Shown piece after piece: positions 16,587 to 25,831 of a stretch of DNA of 53,658 nucleotides. A program made the translations under genes and the position numbers. A model generated the notes under the pieces. That model did not search any database and was not told where the DNA came from. It saw only the letters and a program-made list of their open reading frames with translations. Source of the DNA: Komagataeibacter xylinus (GTDB taxonomy: Bacteria; Pseudomonadota; Alphaproteobacteria; Acetobacterales; Acetobacteraceae); NCBI RefSeq assembly GCF_004302915.1, contig NZ_QQBI01000022.1, positions 1-53,658 of the forward strand, written 5' to 3'. Every line of letters starts with the position of its first letter. The first letter of the stretch is position 1.

Positions 16587-17660
16587 TCAGCCCAGCAGGC
16601 GGCCGATCACGCGTGCGGTGTAGTCCACGACCGGGATGATACGGCCATAATTGATGCGGGTAGGGCCGATCACGCCAATCGCGCCCACGATGCGGTTGGT
16701 GTCGGTGCGCGCGGGTGCGACCACCACCGACATGCCCGCCATGCCGAACAGCCCGCTTTCCGCCCCGATGAAGATGCGCACCCCCTCCGACTCACGCGCA
16801 AGGTCGAGCAGGCGCAGCATGGTCTCCTGCGTTTCCAGCCGCTCGAACAGCATCTGGATGGTGGTCAGGCGCTCGATCTCGGTCACATCGGCCAGAAGCC
16901 GGCCCTGCCCGCGGATGAACAGCGTGCCGCCGCGCTCCTCGGCATCGCTCCATGTAGCAAGGCCGCTGGCCACAACGCCTGCCGTCAGGTGGTCGAGTTC
17001 GTTGCGGTTGGCGGTCATGTCGGTGCTGACCGTCTCGCGCAGGCGGTCGAGCGTCTGGCCCGACAGGTGGGCATTGAGGTAATTGCCCGCCTCCACCAGC
17101 GCCGAGGGCGGCAGGCCGGGGGGCGTCTCGATCACGCGGTTTTCCACCTGCCCATCCGCGCTGACCAGAATGACCAGCGCGCGCCCCGGGCCAAGGGCCA
17201 CGAATTCGATGTGCTTGATGGTGGAGGAATCGCTCTTGGGCGCCATGACCAGCCCCGCCGCCGAGGACAGGCCCGAGAGCATGGACGACGCCTGCGCCAG
17301 CATGTCCTCAAGCGAGCGGCCCTTGACATCGAGCGTGCCCGCGATGCTTTCGCGCTCCTCCTCGCTCAGGCTGCCAAACTGCAGCAGGCCATCGACAAAC
17401 AGCCGCACGCCCTTCTCGGTGGGCAGGCGGCCGGCCGAGGCATGGGGCGAGAACAGCAGCCCCGCATCGGTCAGGTCCGCCATCACGTTGCGAATCGTGG
17501 CGGGCGAGAGCGAGAGCGGCAGACGCTGCGATAGGGTGCGCGAGCCCATCGGCTCGCCCGTTTCCACATACTGTTCCACGATCTCGCGCAGGATCGCGGC
17601 GGAACGCGCATCAAGCCCGGACAGCAGGGCCGGCTGCGATACCGGTGATCGGGTTTCCAT
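16587..17660 (-). CDS. hrcA: Heat-inducible transcription repressor HrcA
   Basis: HrcA represses groE and dnaK operons by binding CIRCE sites and is tuned by GroEL. The 357-residue protein has an N-terminal winged helix (ILREIVEQYVETGEPMGSRT and SPATIRNVMADLTDAGL, then SPHASAGRLPTEKGVRLFVD). A GAF-like domain and a dimerisation core end in GVIGPTRINYGRIIPVVDYT. I placed the start at 17660 because AGGAGG lies 7 nt upstream; the ATG two codons earlier is too close to that site. The long upstream frame to 18278 is antisense to rph. grpE, a frequent neighbour, is absent. Confidence 0.93.
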   Translation of the reverse strand: METRSPVSQPALLSGLDARSAAILREIVEQYVETGEPMGSRTLSQRLPLSLSPATIRNVMADLTDAGLLFSPHASAGRLPTEKGVRLFVDGLLQFGSLSEEERESIAGTLDVKGRSLEDMLAQASSMLSGLSSAAGLVMAPKSDSSTIKHIEFVALGPGRALVILVSADGQVENRVIETPPGLPPSALVEAGNYLNAHLSGQTLDRLRETVSTDMTANRNELDHLTAGVVASGLATWSDAEERGGTLFIRGQGRLLADVTEIERLTTIQMLFERLETQETMLRLLDLARESEGVRIFIGAESGLFGMAGMSVVVAPARTDTNRIVGAIGVIGPTRINYGRIIPVVDYTARVIGRLLG

Positions 17661-17793
17661 CGCCATGCCTCCTTTGCACGCAGTCATCCGCAAGCCCCCA
17701 TCATAGCAGATCCCGCACGCCCGTGCCCACGCGGGACTGGAAATAGAAGCGGATTGCGCGCTATGCCGCCCCCTCACCTTGCGGAGTTGCCCC

Positions 17794-18522
17794 ATGCGCC
17801 CATCCGGCCGCGCCCCCGACGCGCTGCGTCCCGTCTTCATCCAGACCGGCTTTGCCCGCCATGCGGAAGGTTCCGCCCTGATCCGCATGGGTGGCACCGA
17901 GGTGCTGTGCGCCGCCAGCATCGAGCCGCGCGTGCCCTCCTTCCTGCGTGGCAAGGGGCAGGGCTGGGTCACGGCGGAATACGGCATGCTGCCGCGCGCC
18001 ACCCATAACCGCGGCCCGCGCGAGGCCGCGCGCGGCAAGCAGAGCGGCCGCACGCTCGAAATACAGCGCCTGATCGCCCGCGCGCTGCGCGCCGTGGTGG
18101 ACCTCAAGGCGCTTGGCGAGATCTCGATCACGGTAGATTGCGATGTGCTCAACGCTGATGGCGGCACGCGGTGCGCGGCCATTACCGGCGCATGGGTCGC
18201 GCTGCGCCTGGCGCTGGAAAAGCTGGTGCGTGAGGGCACGCTGCCTGCCGTGCCGCTCAAGGGGCAGGTCGCGGCCATATCCTGCGGACTGACCGCGGCG
18301 GGCGCCGTGCTTGACCTTGACTACGATGAAGACAGCAATGCCAGCGCGGACGCCAACTTCGTGCTGACCGCTGATGGCGGCATTGTGGAAATTCAGGGCA
18401 CGGCGGAAAAGGATCCCTTTACCGAGGCGCAGTTCAACACGCTCATGCGGCTGGCCCGAACGGGCACCGCCGAACTGTTCCATATCCAGACCGTAACCGT
18501 GAACGAGGCGCTCGCATCATGA
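17794..18522 (+). CDS. rph: Ribonuclease PH
   Basis: RNase PH is a phosphate-dependent 3'-5' exoribonuclease that trims tRNA 3' ends. The 242-residue protein has the conserved start [19 protein letters not shown], the central [17 protein letters not shown] and [20 protein letters not shown], and the late [19 protein letters not shown]. These span the full family length of about 240 residues. GGAG lies 7 nt before the ATG at 17794; the TTG at 17779 would overlap that site. The gene is divergent from hrcA and overlaps rdgB by 4 bases (ATGA), so rph-rdgB is one operon. Confidence 0.95.
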   Translation: MRPSGRAPDALRPVFIQTGFARHAEGSALIRMGGTEVLCAASIEPRVPSFLRGKGQGWVTAEYGMLPRATHNRGPREAARGKQSGRTLEIQRLIARALRAVVDLKALGEISITVDCDVLNADGGTRCAAITGAWVALRLALEKLVREGTLPAVPLKGQVAAISCGLTAAGAVLDLDYDEDSNASADANFVLTADGGIVEIQGTAEKDPFTEAQFNTLMRLARTGTAELFHIQTVTVNEALAS

Positions 18523-19133
18523 CCACCCCTCACCTCAAGCGTGGCGACACGCTGGTGCTTGCCACGCATAACAGGGGCAAGATTGCCGAATTCGCAGCCC
18601 TGCTGGGCGGCTACGGCATCCGCGTCGTGTCCGCGGGCGACCTGTCGCTGCCCGAACCGGACGAGACGGCGGACAGCTTTGCTGGCAATGCCGCCATCAA
18701 GGCCCTGGCTGCGGCCAGGGCAGCCAACCTGCCCGCACTGGCCGATGATTCCGGCTTCTGTGTCGCGGCCCTTGGTGGCGCGCCCGGCATGTTCTCGGCC
18801 CGCTGGGCTGGCCCCGCCAAGGACTACTCCGACGCCATGCGCCGCATCCATGAGCAGATGGGCGACAACCCCGACCGGAGCGCATGGTTCATTTCCGTGC
18901 TGTGCCTGGCCTGGCCCGATGGCCGCACCGAAACCTTCGAGGGCCGGATTGATGGCCACGTCATCTGGCCGCCACATGGCACCAACGGCCATGGCTACGA
19001 CCCGCTTTTCGCCCCCGGCACCGGCACGCGCAGCTTTGCCGACATGACGGACGCCGAAAAGAACGCCATCAGCCACCGTGGCCTGGCCTTCGCGCTGTTT
19101 AGCGAAGCCTGCCTACCGAAGGCAGCGGAATAA
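18519..19133 (+). CDS. rdgB: dITP/XTP pyrophosphatase (RdgB/HAM1)
   Basis: This house-cleaning enzyme hydrolyses non-canonical purine triphosphates (dITP, XTP) to monophosphates, protecting DNA and RNA. The 204-residue protein has the nucleotide-binding start [14 protein letters not shown], the acidic [40 protein letters not shown], and [11 protein letters not shown] with [17 protein letters not shown] near the end. All are HAM1 family marks. It is coupled to rph by a 4-base overlap. The dispersed repeat begins at its stop codon. Confidence 0.95.
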   Translation: MTTPHLKRGDTLVLATHNRGKIAEFAALLGGYGIRVVSAGDLSLPEPDETADSFAGNAAIKALAAARAANLPALADDSGFCVAALGGAPGMFSARWAGPAKDYSDAMRRIHEQMGDNPDRSAWFISVLCLAWPDGRTETFEGRIDGHVIWPPHGTNGHGYDPLFAPGTGTRSFADMTDAEKNAISHRGLAFALFSEACLPKAAE

Positions 19134-19217
19134 AAGTTTTTGGGTGCCGCCTTTTTTCAAAAAGGCGGCGTTCTTTTCAAAGCTTTTTGAAAAAAGCTTC
19201 ACCAAAAACGTCTTTAT
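19133..19217 (+). repeat. Dispersed two-hairpin repeat, copy 2 (most complete)
   Basis: This about 85-bp AT-rich copy has the order AAAGTTTTTGGGTG, hairpin one (GCCGCC, T-run, A-run, GGCGGC at 19147-19170), a spacer, hairpin two (AGCTTTTTGAAAAAAGCT), then TCACCAAAAAC. The outer ends are themselves nearly complementary. It starts on the rdgB stop codon and is followed by a separate terminator. I use it as the reference copy for the others. Confidence 0.85.
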
Positions 19218-19219
19218 TG

Positions 19220-19255
19220 AAAAAGGCCGGTCCCATGCGGGCACCGGCCTTTTTT
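19220..19255. terminator. Bidirectional intrinsic terminator between rdgB and the flavoprotein gene
   Basis: The stem GGCCGGT-CCC with its complement GGG-ACCGGCC encloses a small loop. It is flanked by five A residues on the left and six T residues on the right. It can therefore end transcripts from both the plus-strand rdgB and the minus-strand gene whose stop is at 19272. Confidence 0.88.
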
Positions 19256-19271
19256 CGTGATCCGATCAGGC

Positions 19272-20696
19272 TCAGCGCCCGGTCATGATCCGCTCGAGAA
19301 GCTGCGCCACGGTGGGCACAAAGCCGTTGGCATAGAACGGGTCGGTGGCAAACCGCCACGCGTTGGTGCCGCCAAACATGAGGTTGTGGTCAATCACCTC
19401 GGCCTGGTCCGGCCCGTGGGCGTGCGCCGCATCCTGAAGGGTTTTCTGGATGCAGTAGGAACGCGGGTCCGCCTTGTGCCCGTTGGAATAGGCAGGCGGC
19501 TTCTGCGACCAGTTGGAAAAGCGGCACTCCGACAGGCAGCCCATGCAGGCGCCCTGGTCGGTCAGGATTTCACGCGCGCGTTCGGGCGAGACGAACACCA
19601 GCGTGTTGTCCGGCGTGCGCATGGCCTCGGTGTGGCCTTCTTCCATCCACAGATGGGCGCGCTGCCCATCGGCGGGGGTGACGAACACCTGCCGCCCGCG
19701 CGCGCCAATGGCGAGCGCCATGGTGTGCTCGCCCAGTGCCTCGGGCGAAAACGGGATCTGCCGCTCCGAGCGCCCGCGCAGCTCGCGCAGGAAGCTGTTA
19801 TTGACGGCGGAGGAATAGAAACCCGTGGGCGAGAAGCGGTTGAGGAACACATCCCCCTTCTTCAGCGTCAGCAGGCGGTCTTTCCATGCCTGCGGAATCG
19901 GGCTTTCCTGTGTAAGCAGCGGGCGGGTGCCGAACTGGAACACGATCGGCCCGAGTTCGGGGTTGTCGATCCAGTCCTGCCATTCCTCCAGCCACCACAC
20001 GCCACCGGCCATGATGATGGGGGTATCATTCAGCCCGAAAGCGCGCATCTGCTGGCGCAGCGCCAGCACGCGGGGGAACGGGTCTTCCGGCGCCAGCGGG
20101 TTCTCGGTATTGGACAGGCCATTATGACCGCCCGCCCGCCAGGGGTCTTCATACACCACCGCGCCGAGCAGTTCGGCGGTCTTGTGATACGACCGCCGCC
20201 ACAGGGCGTTGAACGCGCGGGCGGATGAGACGATGGGGTAGTAATGAATGCCGAATTTCGCCGCGATGTCCGACAGGCGGTACGGCATGCCCGCGCCGCA
20301 GGTCAGGCCCTGGATCAGGCCCGGCGCCCCTTCGAGCACGCCATTGATGACCCGTTCCGCCCCGCCCATTTCCCACAGGATATTGGCGTGGATACGGCCC
20401 CTGCCACCGGCAATCTCGTGCGCGATGCGGGCCTGGGCGATGCCGCCGCGAATGGCGTAGTCAACAAGTTCCTCATGGCGCTCGCGCCGGGTCTTGCCGT
20501 GATAGACCTGCGGCACGATGTTGCCGTCCGCATCATAGGAATCGGCGTTCACGATCGAGACCGTGCCCGCCCCCCCGGCTGCCGCCCAGTGCCCGGCGGA
20601 AATGCCGGTCGAGATCGAGACGCCCTTCCCCCCCTCGACCAGGGGCAGAATATCCGTCCCGCCCATACGGATCGCATTGATCGGCTTCATCACCAT
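19272..20696 (-). CDS. NAD(P)H-dependent flavin oxidoreductase / nitronate-monooxygenase-like protein with a cysteine cluster
   Basis: The 474-residue TIM-barrel flavoprotein shows the FMN-binding pattern of the 2-nitropropane dioxygenase family (GVSISTGISAGHWAAAGG, GLTCGAGMP, PIIMAGGVW, VFQFGTRPLLT). It is longer than ordinary nitronate monooxygenases (about 320-360 residues). The extra C-terminal part has C-M-G-C, then a cysteine three residues on (LSEC), and a further cysteine in SYCIQK. That spacing could hold an iron-sulfur cluster, which is an inference. The substrate is unknown. ATG codons at 20696 and 20690 are both possible starts. It is a stand-alone gene next to pnp. Confidence 0.78.
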   Translation of the reverse strand: MVMKPINAIRMGGTDILPLVEGGKGVSISTGISAGHWAAAGGAGTVSIVNADSYDADGNIVPQVYHGKTRRERHEELVDYAIRGGIAQARIAHEIAGGRGRIHANILWEMGGAERVINGVLEGAPGLIQGLTCGAGMPYRLSDIAAKFGIHYYPIVSSARAFNALWRRSYHKTAELLGAVVYEDPWRAGGHNGLSNTENPLAPEDPFPRVLALRQQMRAFGLNDTPIIMAGGVWWLEEWQDWIDNPELGPIVFQFGTRPLLTQESPIPQAWKDRLLTLKKGDVFLNRFSPTGFYSSAVNNSFLRELRGRSERQIPFSPEALGEHTMALAIGARGRQVFVTPADGQRAHLWMEEGHTEAMRTPDNTLVFVSPERAREILTDQGACMGCLSECRFSNWSQKPPAYSNGHKADPRSYCIQKTLQDAAHAHGPDQAEVIDHNLMFGGTNAWRFATDPFYANGFVPTVAQLLERIMTGR

Positions 20697-20782
20697 TCCA
20701 TCGTCATGTGTCTACCCGGCCACAAGGGCGCCCTGCAGGCGCGCCTTGATGGCCGGGGTGTCTATAGGCCGGAACCGCGCGC

Positions 20783-22921
20783 TTAGCGTGCGGCGGGAGC
20801 ACGGCCGGGCTTGGCGCCCACGGTCTCGGTGATGTCGGCGCCGGTTTCCTGATCAACCACGCGCATGGACAGCTTCACCTTGCCGCGGTCATCAAAGCCC
20901 AGAACCTTCACCTTCACCTCGTCGCCCTGCTTGACCACGTCCGTCGTCTTGGAAACGCGGCCCTGTCCCAGCTCGGAGATGTGCACCAGGCCATCACGCG
21001 GGCCGAGGAAGTTGACGAACGCCCCGAAATCGGCGGTCTTGACCACCTTGCCGTTGTAGATGTGGCCCACTTCAGGTTCAGCCACGATGCCACGGATCCG
21101 CTCGATGGCCTTGGCGGCCTGATCATCGGAGGAGGCGGCGATCATGATCGTGCCGTCATCGTTGATATCGATCTTCGCACCCGAATATTCAACGATCTCA
21201 CGAATGACTTTACCGCCCTGGCCGATCACATCACGGATCTTTTCCTTCGGCACGGAGATCGTGGTGATCTTCGGCGCGGAGGAGGAGACATCCGTGCGGC
21301 CTTCGGTCAGCGCCTTGGCCATCTCGCCCAGGATGTGCATGCGGCCATTGCGCGCCTGGCCCAGCGCGATCTTCATGATCTCGGGGGTGATGGACGTGAT
21401 CTTGATGTCCATCTGCAGCGCAGTCACACCCTGCTCGGTGCCCGCGACCTTGAAGTCCATGTCGCCAAGGTGGTCTTCATCGCCAAGGATGTCGGACAGA
21501 ACCGCGAAGTCCTCGTCTTCCTTGATCAGGCCCATGGCAATGCCAGCCACGGGGCGCTTGAGCGGCACGCCCGCATCCATCAGCGCCAGCGATGTGCCGC
21601 ACACCGTCGCCATGGAGGACGAACCGTTGCTTTCCGTGATCTCGGACACAACACGCATGGTGTACGGGAAGGTGTCCTTGCCCGGCAGCAGCGGGTGGAT
21701 GGCGCGCCATGCCAGCTTGCCATGACCGATTTCACGGCGGCCCGGCGAGCCCATGCGCCCGCACTCACCCACCGAGAACGGGGGGAAGTTGTAGTGCAGC
21801 ATGAAGTTGTTGCGGTACTCGCCTTCCAGCGCGTCCACGATCTGCTCATCCTGGCCGGTGCCGAGGGTGGCGACAACCAGCGCCTGCGTCTCGCCACGGG
21901 TGAACAGGGCGGAGCCATGCGCGCGCGGCAGGATGCCAACCTCGGACACGATCGGGCGGATCGTCTCGAGGTCACGGCCATCGATGCGGTAGCCGGTATC
22001 GAGCACCTCGGTGCGCACCACATCGGCCTCGAGGTCCTTGATCATCGGCTTGGCGGCGTCGGCCTCGGCCTCGCCGATCTTGGCGAGGATCGCCTCACGG
22101 GCGGCGGCGACCTTCTTGTAGCGCACCTGCTTGGCGCGTTCCTTGTAGGCCTCGGCGATCAGGGCGCGACCGGCCTTGTCCACCTTCTTGCGCAGCTTGA
22201 TTTCCTCTGCCGTCGGCTCGGCCAGGTCCCACGGGGCCTTGGCGGCATCTTCGGCGAGGTCGATGATCAGGTCGATCACCGGCTGGAAGGCTTCGTGGCC
22301 GAACGTCACGGCGCCGAGCATCACGTCCTCGGACAGCTCGACCGCCTCGGACTCGACCATCAGCACGCCTTCGGCAGTGCCGGCCACGACCAGGTCAAGC
22401 GCGCTGTCCTTGAGCTGCGAGATGGTCGGGTTCAGCACGTATTTGCCATCGGAATAGCCGACGCGGGCCGCGCCCACCGGACCGAAGAACGGAATGCCCG
22501 ACAGCGTCAGCGCCGCCGAGCAGCCGATCAGCGCCACGACGGCGGGGTCGTTTTCCATGTCGTGGCTGAGCACGGTGGCCACGACCTGAACTTCATTGCG
22601 GAAGTTCTCGGGGAAGAGCGGGCGCAGCGGGCGGTCGATCAGGCGCGAGTTCAGCACCTCGGCCTCGCTCGGGCGGCCTTCACGCTTGAAGAAGCCACCG
22701 GGGATCTTGCCAGCCGCGTAGGCCTTTTCCTGATAGTTGACCGTAAGCGGGAAGAAGTCTTGCCCCGGCTTGACGCTTTTGGCGCCAACGGCCGTGCACA
22801 GCACCACCGTGTCGCCATAGGTTACGACCACCGCGCCATCGGCCTGACGGGCGACCTTGCCCGTTTCCAGCACCAGCGGGCGACCGCCCCATTCCATTTC
22901 CTTGCGAAAATAATTGAACAT
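20783..22921 (-). CDS. pnp: Polynucleotide phosphorylase
   Basis: PNPase degrades RNA 3'-5' phosphorolytically and is a degradosome component. The 712-residue protein has two RNase-PH domains separated by an alpha-helical domain. It begins [24 protein letters not shown] and has [15 protein letters not shown] in the second domain. A KH domain follows ([20 protein letters not shown], with GxxG). An S1 domain ends it ([29 protein letters not shown]). All domains are intact. It lies downstream of rpsO on the same strand, the usual rpsO-pnp order, with an unusually long 304-bp gap. Confidence 0.96.
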   Translation of the reverse strand: MFNYFRKEMEWGGRPLVLETGKVARQADGAVVVTYGDTVVLCTAVGAKSVKPGQDFFPLTVNYQEKAYAAGKIPGGFFKREGRPSEAEVLNSRLIDRPLRPLFPENFRNEVQVVATVLSHDMENDPAVVALIGCSAALTLSGIPFFGPVGAARVGYSDGKYVLNPTISQLKDSALDLVVAGTAEGVLMVESEAVELSEDVMLGAVTFGHEAFQPVIDLIIDLAEDAAKAPWDLAEPTAEEIKLRKKVDKAGRALIAEAYKERAKQVRYKKVAAAREAILAKIGEAEADAAKPMIKDLEADVVRTEVLDTGYRIDGRDLETIRPIVSEVGILPRAHGSALFTRGETQALVVATLGTGQDEQIVDALEGEYRNNFMLHYNFPPFSVGECGRMGSPGRREIGHGKLAWRAIHPLLPGKDTFPYTMRVVSEITESNGSSSMATVCGTSLALMDAGVPLKRPVAGIAMGLIKEDEDFAVLSDILGDEDHLGDMDFKVAGTEQGVTALQMDIKITSITPEIMKIALGQARNGRMHILGEMAKALTEGRTDVSSSAPKITTISVPKEKIRDVIGQGGKVIREIVEYSGAKIDINDDGTIMIAASSDDQAAKAIERIRGIVAEPEVGHIYNGKVVKTADFGAFVNFLGPRDGLVHISELGQGRVSKTTDVVKQGDEVKVKVLGFDDRGKVKLSMRVVDQETGADITETVGAKPGRAPAAR

Positions 22922-23225
22922 CCAGACAAACCCTGTCCGTTGACTGCCGCAATGCAGGCGGGCCGGACATTGGAACGTATGATGGCAGCGCCTCGGACGG
23001 CATGGAGCGATGGCGGCACATACCGCCAGAACACCATGTGGCCTGAAACGCTGCGATCCGGTCCGGACATCTCCGCCGTGGCGTCGGCAGCGTGTTGGCG
23101 GCGCCCGTCAGGGGCGCCTGAAAAAATGCGGCCCTGCGGGGCATGGCCATGCCTGTGCACGCGCCATGCCCGCATGGGCCACGCGGGAGGCGGGCATTAT
23201 GCCCGCCCTCCCGCGCGGTCGCAAA
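22922..23225 (-). other. rpsO-pnp intergenic region (leader of pnp)
   Basis: This 304-bp stretch has no credible coding frame. It carries the stable hairpin at 23183-23214 just past rpsO and several shorter GC-rich stems nearer pnp. In E. coli the equivalent region holds an RNase III-cleaved stem through which PNPase represses its own synthesis. A similar role here is an inference from position and structure. I see no known riboswitch. Confidence 0.5.
23183..23214 (-). terminator. Perfect long hairpin after rpsO
   Basis: A 15-bp perfect inverted repeat (GCGGGAGGCGGGCAT and its complement) with a 2-base nominal loop sits 11 nt past the rpsO stop. No T-run follows on the minus strand. It may be a processing or attenuation stem between rpsO and pnp rather than a full stop. 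Confidence 0.6.
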
Positions 23226-23495
23226 TCAGCGACGCAGGCCGAGGCGCTTGATCAGCGTTTCGTAACGGGCCACGTCCTTGCGCTTGACATAGTCAAGCAG
23301 GCGGCGGCGGCGGCCAACCAGCATCAGCAGGCCACGGCGGGAATGGAAATCCTTCGCGTGGGTCTTGAGGTGGTCGGTCAGGTTCACGATCCGCTCGGTC
23401 AGCAGGGCGACCTGCACTTCCGGCGAGCCGGTATCGGTGGCGGCGTTGCGGTATTCACCAATAAGCGCCGTGCGGCGTTCGGCAGTAATCGACAT
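23226..23495 (-). CDS. rpsO: 30S ribosomal protein S15
   Basis: S15 binds 16S rRNA in the platform of the 30S subunit. The 89-residue protein is exactly the usual length and has the signature [21 protein letters not shown], then [26 protein letters not shown] placed the start at the ATG giving MSITAERR (23495), with GGAGAG 4 nt upstream. Upstream in-frame ATGs overlap that site. It lies between truB and pnp, the classic order. Confidence 0.97.
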   Translation of the reverse strand: MSITAERRTALIGEYRNAATDTGSPEVQVALLTERIVNLTDHLKTHAKDFHSRRGLLMLVGRRRRLLDYVKRKDVARYETLIKRLGLRR

Positions 23496-23519
23496 CATTC
23501 TCTCCATTGATCATTCGGT

Positions 23520-24440
23520 TCACAGCATGCGCACTGATCGCAGCACGCCGCCCTCGGGGCGGCACAGCCCGACCACGCGCGCCCCATCCATCGCACGCAC
23601 GACCCCGCTGCGGGGGTCGGTGTGCGCGGGCATCCGGCCTGCCAGCCGGTCCAGGTCGATCACCTGGCCAAATGACAGGGCATCCGCTTCCTCACGGGTC
23701 AGGGCCAGCGCCGGGATGTCGGCCAGCGCGGTCGCGACCGGAAGCAGCAGATCCGGTGGGGCAGGCGCGTTGTCGGCGCTCGCGACAATTTTGTCCAGCG
23801 GAATCGCATGGGATTCATCAAATGGCCCCACGTTCAGCCGCCGCAGCGCCGCCACATGCCCCACCGTGCCGCAGGCCAGCGCAATGTCACGCGCGAGGGC
23901 GCGCATGTACACCCCCTTGCCCGATTCCACTTCGAACACTGCCGTATCGGCATCAGGCCGGGCAATCAGCTCGAAGCGGTCGATGCGCGCGGGCCGTGGC
24001 GCGAGTTCGGGGGCATTGCCCGCGCGCGCCATGTCATAAGAGCGCTGGCCGCCCACCTTGAGTGCGGAGAACACCGGGGGCACCTGCATGATCTCGCCGC
24101 GGAAGGCGGCAAGGGCGGCCTCGAACGCGGCATTGTCGGGCCGCACGTCCGATGTGGCGATGACCGCACCCTCGGCATCATCACTATCGCGCGCCTCGCC
24201 GATGCGCAGGGTGAAGTGGTAGCGCTTGGTGCCATCCATGATGTAGGGCACCGTCTTGGTGGCCTTGCCGAAGGCTATGGGCAGCAGGCCGGTGGCCAGC
24301 GGGTCGAGCGTGCCGCCATGCCCGGCCTTGGCCGCATCGAACAGGTAGCGCGCGCGGCCAACCACCTGCGTGGAGGTCATGCCCAGGGGCTTGTCGATGA
24401 TCAGCCAGCCGTCAAGCGGGCGGCCACGTCTGCGTCGCAT
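23520..24440 (-). CDS. truB: tRNA pseudouridine(55) synthase
   Basis: TruB makes pseudouridine 55 in the T-loop of nearly all tRNAs. The 306-residue protein has the start GWLIIDKPLGMTSTQVVGRA and the catalytic aspartate in GHGGTLDPLATGLLPIAFG. It also has RYHFTLRIGEARDSDDAEG and the PUA-like C-terminal end. The start at 24440 (MRRRRGRPLDGW) fits the family. An upstream ATG at 24545 adds residues with no similarity pattern. rpsO follows after 24 bp. Confidence 0.95.
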   Translation of the reverse strand: MRRRRGRPLDGWLIIDKPLGMTSTQVVGRARYLFDAAKAGHGGTLDPLATGLLPIAFGKATKTVPYIMDGTKRYHFTLRIGEARDSDDAEGAVIATSDVRPDNAAFEAALAAFRGEIMQVPPVFSALKVGGQRSYDMARAGNAPELAPRPARIDRFELIARPDADTAVFEVESGKGVYMRALARDIALACGTVGHVAALRRLNVGPFDESHAIPLDKIVASADNAPAPPDLLLPVATALADIPALALTREEADALSFGQVIDLDRLAGRMPAHTDPRSGVVRAMDGARVVGLCRPEGGVLRSVRML

Positions 24441-24691
24441 TGCACGGCACCTTGCAGGGAATGGGAGTGCCGTGCGTTTAGACGAGGCACGCATGCACTT
24501 CAATGCCCCATTGAGCCACGGGGGCTGGCCGCCTGCGCCACACATGTTAAAAGGTTAGGGCGGGCACATGCCTGCCATCCCCCCAGCCTGCTTGGCCAAC
24601 GGGGCATGGAGTGCCATCTTGCAGCAAACGGATGCATGGATAACCGTGTGCCACAGTATTTTCATTCCGCGTCTAGGGAGTCCTGAACACC
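24441..24691. promoter_or_regulatory. Divergent intergenic region between truB and the MCE gene
   Basis: About 250 bp separate two divergent starts, so promoters for both should lie here. I cannot assign -35 and -10 boxes with confidence. No gene, repeat or terminator is seen. Confidence 0.35.
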
Positions 24692-25663
24692 ATGGCTGAA
24701 CGGCAGACCACGGTCGGTGCATTTGTGTTGGGTGGAGCCCTGCTTGGTGTGACGGCCATAGCGCTGTTCGGACAGTTTCATCCCTTTTCGCCCACCAACC
24801 GCGCCGTGGTCGTTTTTGACAGCCCCATCAACGGGCTGGGCGTGGGCGCGCCGGTCACGTTCGATGGCGTGCAGGTGGGCCATGTGGACCACATCGCCGT
24901 TCAGTTCGACCCCCAGACCCATCAGGCCTATATTCCGGTCACGGTGGAACTCGAGGCCAATGGCGCGCGCATGGCAGGCTCGCACGGTCGCGCGCTCGAT
25001 GCCAACGAACTGCCAAAGCTGATTGAAAACGGGCTGCGCGCGGAGCTGCACATGCAGAGCTTCGTGACCGGGCAGGAAGAGATCGACCTGACCTTCGACC
25101 CCGGCATCCCCGCCCACCTGCATCCCGGCCTGAGCCCGCTGATCGAGATCCCGACCCGCGAATCGGAAATGCAGAAGCTGACCGATGCCCTGACGGCCCT
25201 GCCGCTCAAGAACATCGCCAACAATGCCGACGCCATGCTGGTGAGCATCCGCACCCTGGCCGACAAGCTGGACAAGGACCTGCCGCCGCTGGTGGATAGC
25301 GTGCGCGACACATCCGACCATACGCGCGTGACCGTTGACACCGCGACCGATACCATCCGCGACCTCGACAAGCGCCTGGACACCACGCTGGCCTCCATCG
25401 ACCATCTGGCCGATACCGGCACCGCCCAGCTTGATGCGCGTGGCGGCGAACTGCACACGCTGCTGGTCAACTCCAACGATACGGTAACCGAGGCCCGCGG
25501 CGCTCTGGCCGGGCTGCATGACATTACCGCCCCGAGTTCGGCTGACCGCTCCAATATCGATTCGTCACTGCGTGACCTTGCCGCCGCCGCCGCCGCCCTG
25601 CGCGGGTTCGCGACCGACGTGGAGCGCAACCCCCAGCTCCTGCTCATGGGACGGCGCAACTGA
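24692..25663 (+). CDS. Orphan MCE/MlaD-domain protein
   Basis: MCE proteins are substrate-binding parts of lipid transporters between inner and outer membrane (Mla, PqiB, YebT). The 323-residue protein has an N-terminal membrane anchor (residues 8-28), then one MCE domain (about 36-120, SPINGLGVGAPVTFDGVQVG). A long helical and likely coiled-coil region follows (about 155-300), and a terminal RNPQLLLMGRRN resembles the ends of PqiB/MlaD-like proteins. No permease or ATPase (MlaE, MlaF) is next to it. It stands alone on the plus strand between two minus-strand translation operons. It may act with components encoded elsewhere. Confidence 0.8.
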   Translation: MAERQTTVGAFVLGGALLGVTAIALFGQFHPFSPTNRAVVVFDSPINGLGVGAPVTFDGVQVGHVDHIAVQFDPQTHQAYIPVTVELEANGARMAGSHGRALDANELPKLIENGLRAELHMQSFVTGQEEIDLTFDPGIPAHLHPGLSPLIEIPTRESEMQKLTDALTALPLKNIANNADAMLVSIRTLADKLDKDLPPLVDSVRDTSDHTRVTVDTATDTIRDLDKRLDTTLASIDHLADTGTAQLDARGGELHTLLVNSNDTVTEARGALAGLHDITAPSSADRSNIDSSLRDLAAAAAALRGFATDVERNPQLLLMGRRN

Positions 25664-25690
25664 CCGGGCATTCAACCCGCCAGCAATGTG

Positions 25691-25728
25691 AAAAAGGCCG
25701 GTCAGGGTATTGCCCCAACCGGCCTTTT
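25691..25728. terminator. Bidirectional intrinsic terminator after the MCE gene
   Basis: The stem AAAAAGGCCGGT with its complement ACCGGCCTTTT has a 15-base loop and is flanked by A and T runs. It lies 28 nt past the MCE stop and also serves the minus-strand rbfA. Confidence 0.85.
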
Positions 25729-25749
25729 CCATGAACTGACTTTTCAGGA

Positions 25750-25831
25750 ATAAATATTTCTGGATGCCGTCTTTTTTTAAAAAGGCGGCATTTTTTGAAG
25801 CTTTCCTTACGCGCTTCACCAAGAACTTTTA
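25750..25831 (+). repeat. Dispersed two-hairpin repeat, copy 3 (diverged)
   Basis: This copy keeps the order: a T-rich start, hairpin one (GCCGTC, T-run, A-run, GGCGGC), hairpin two (GAAGCTTT...GCTTC, with mismatches) and CACCAAGAAC. It is more degenerate than the 19133 copy. It abuts and slightly overlaps the rbfA stop codon. Confidence 0.65.

Noticed and set aside
17661-17793. A CIRCE operator (TTAGCACTC-N9-GAGTGCTAA) at hrcA
   Set aside because: No such inverted repeat is visible in the hrcA/rph gap or elsewhere near hrcA.
17661-18278. Long N-terminal extension of the hrcA frame
   Set aside because: It lies antisense to rph. The start at 17660 has a good ribosome binding site and matches the family start.
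20981-23251. A 756-codon plus-strand frame
   Set aside because: Antisense to pnp and rpsO; its protein is histidine- and arginine-rich with no domain pattern.
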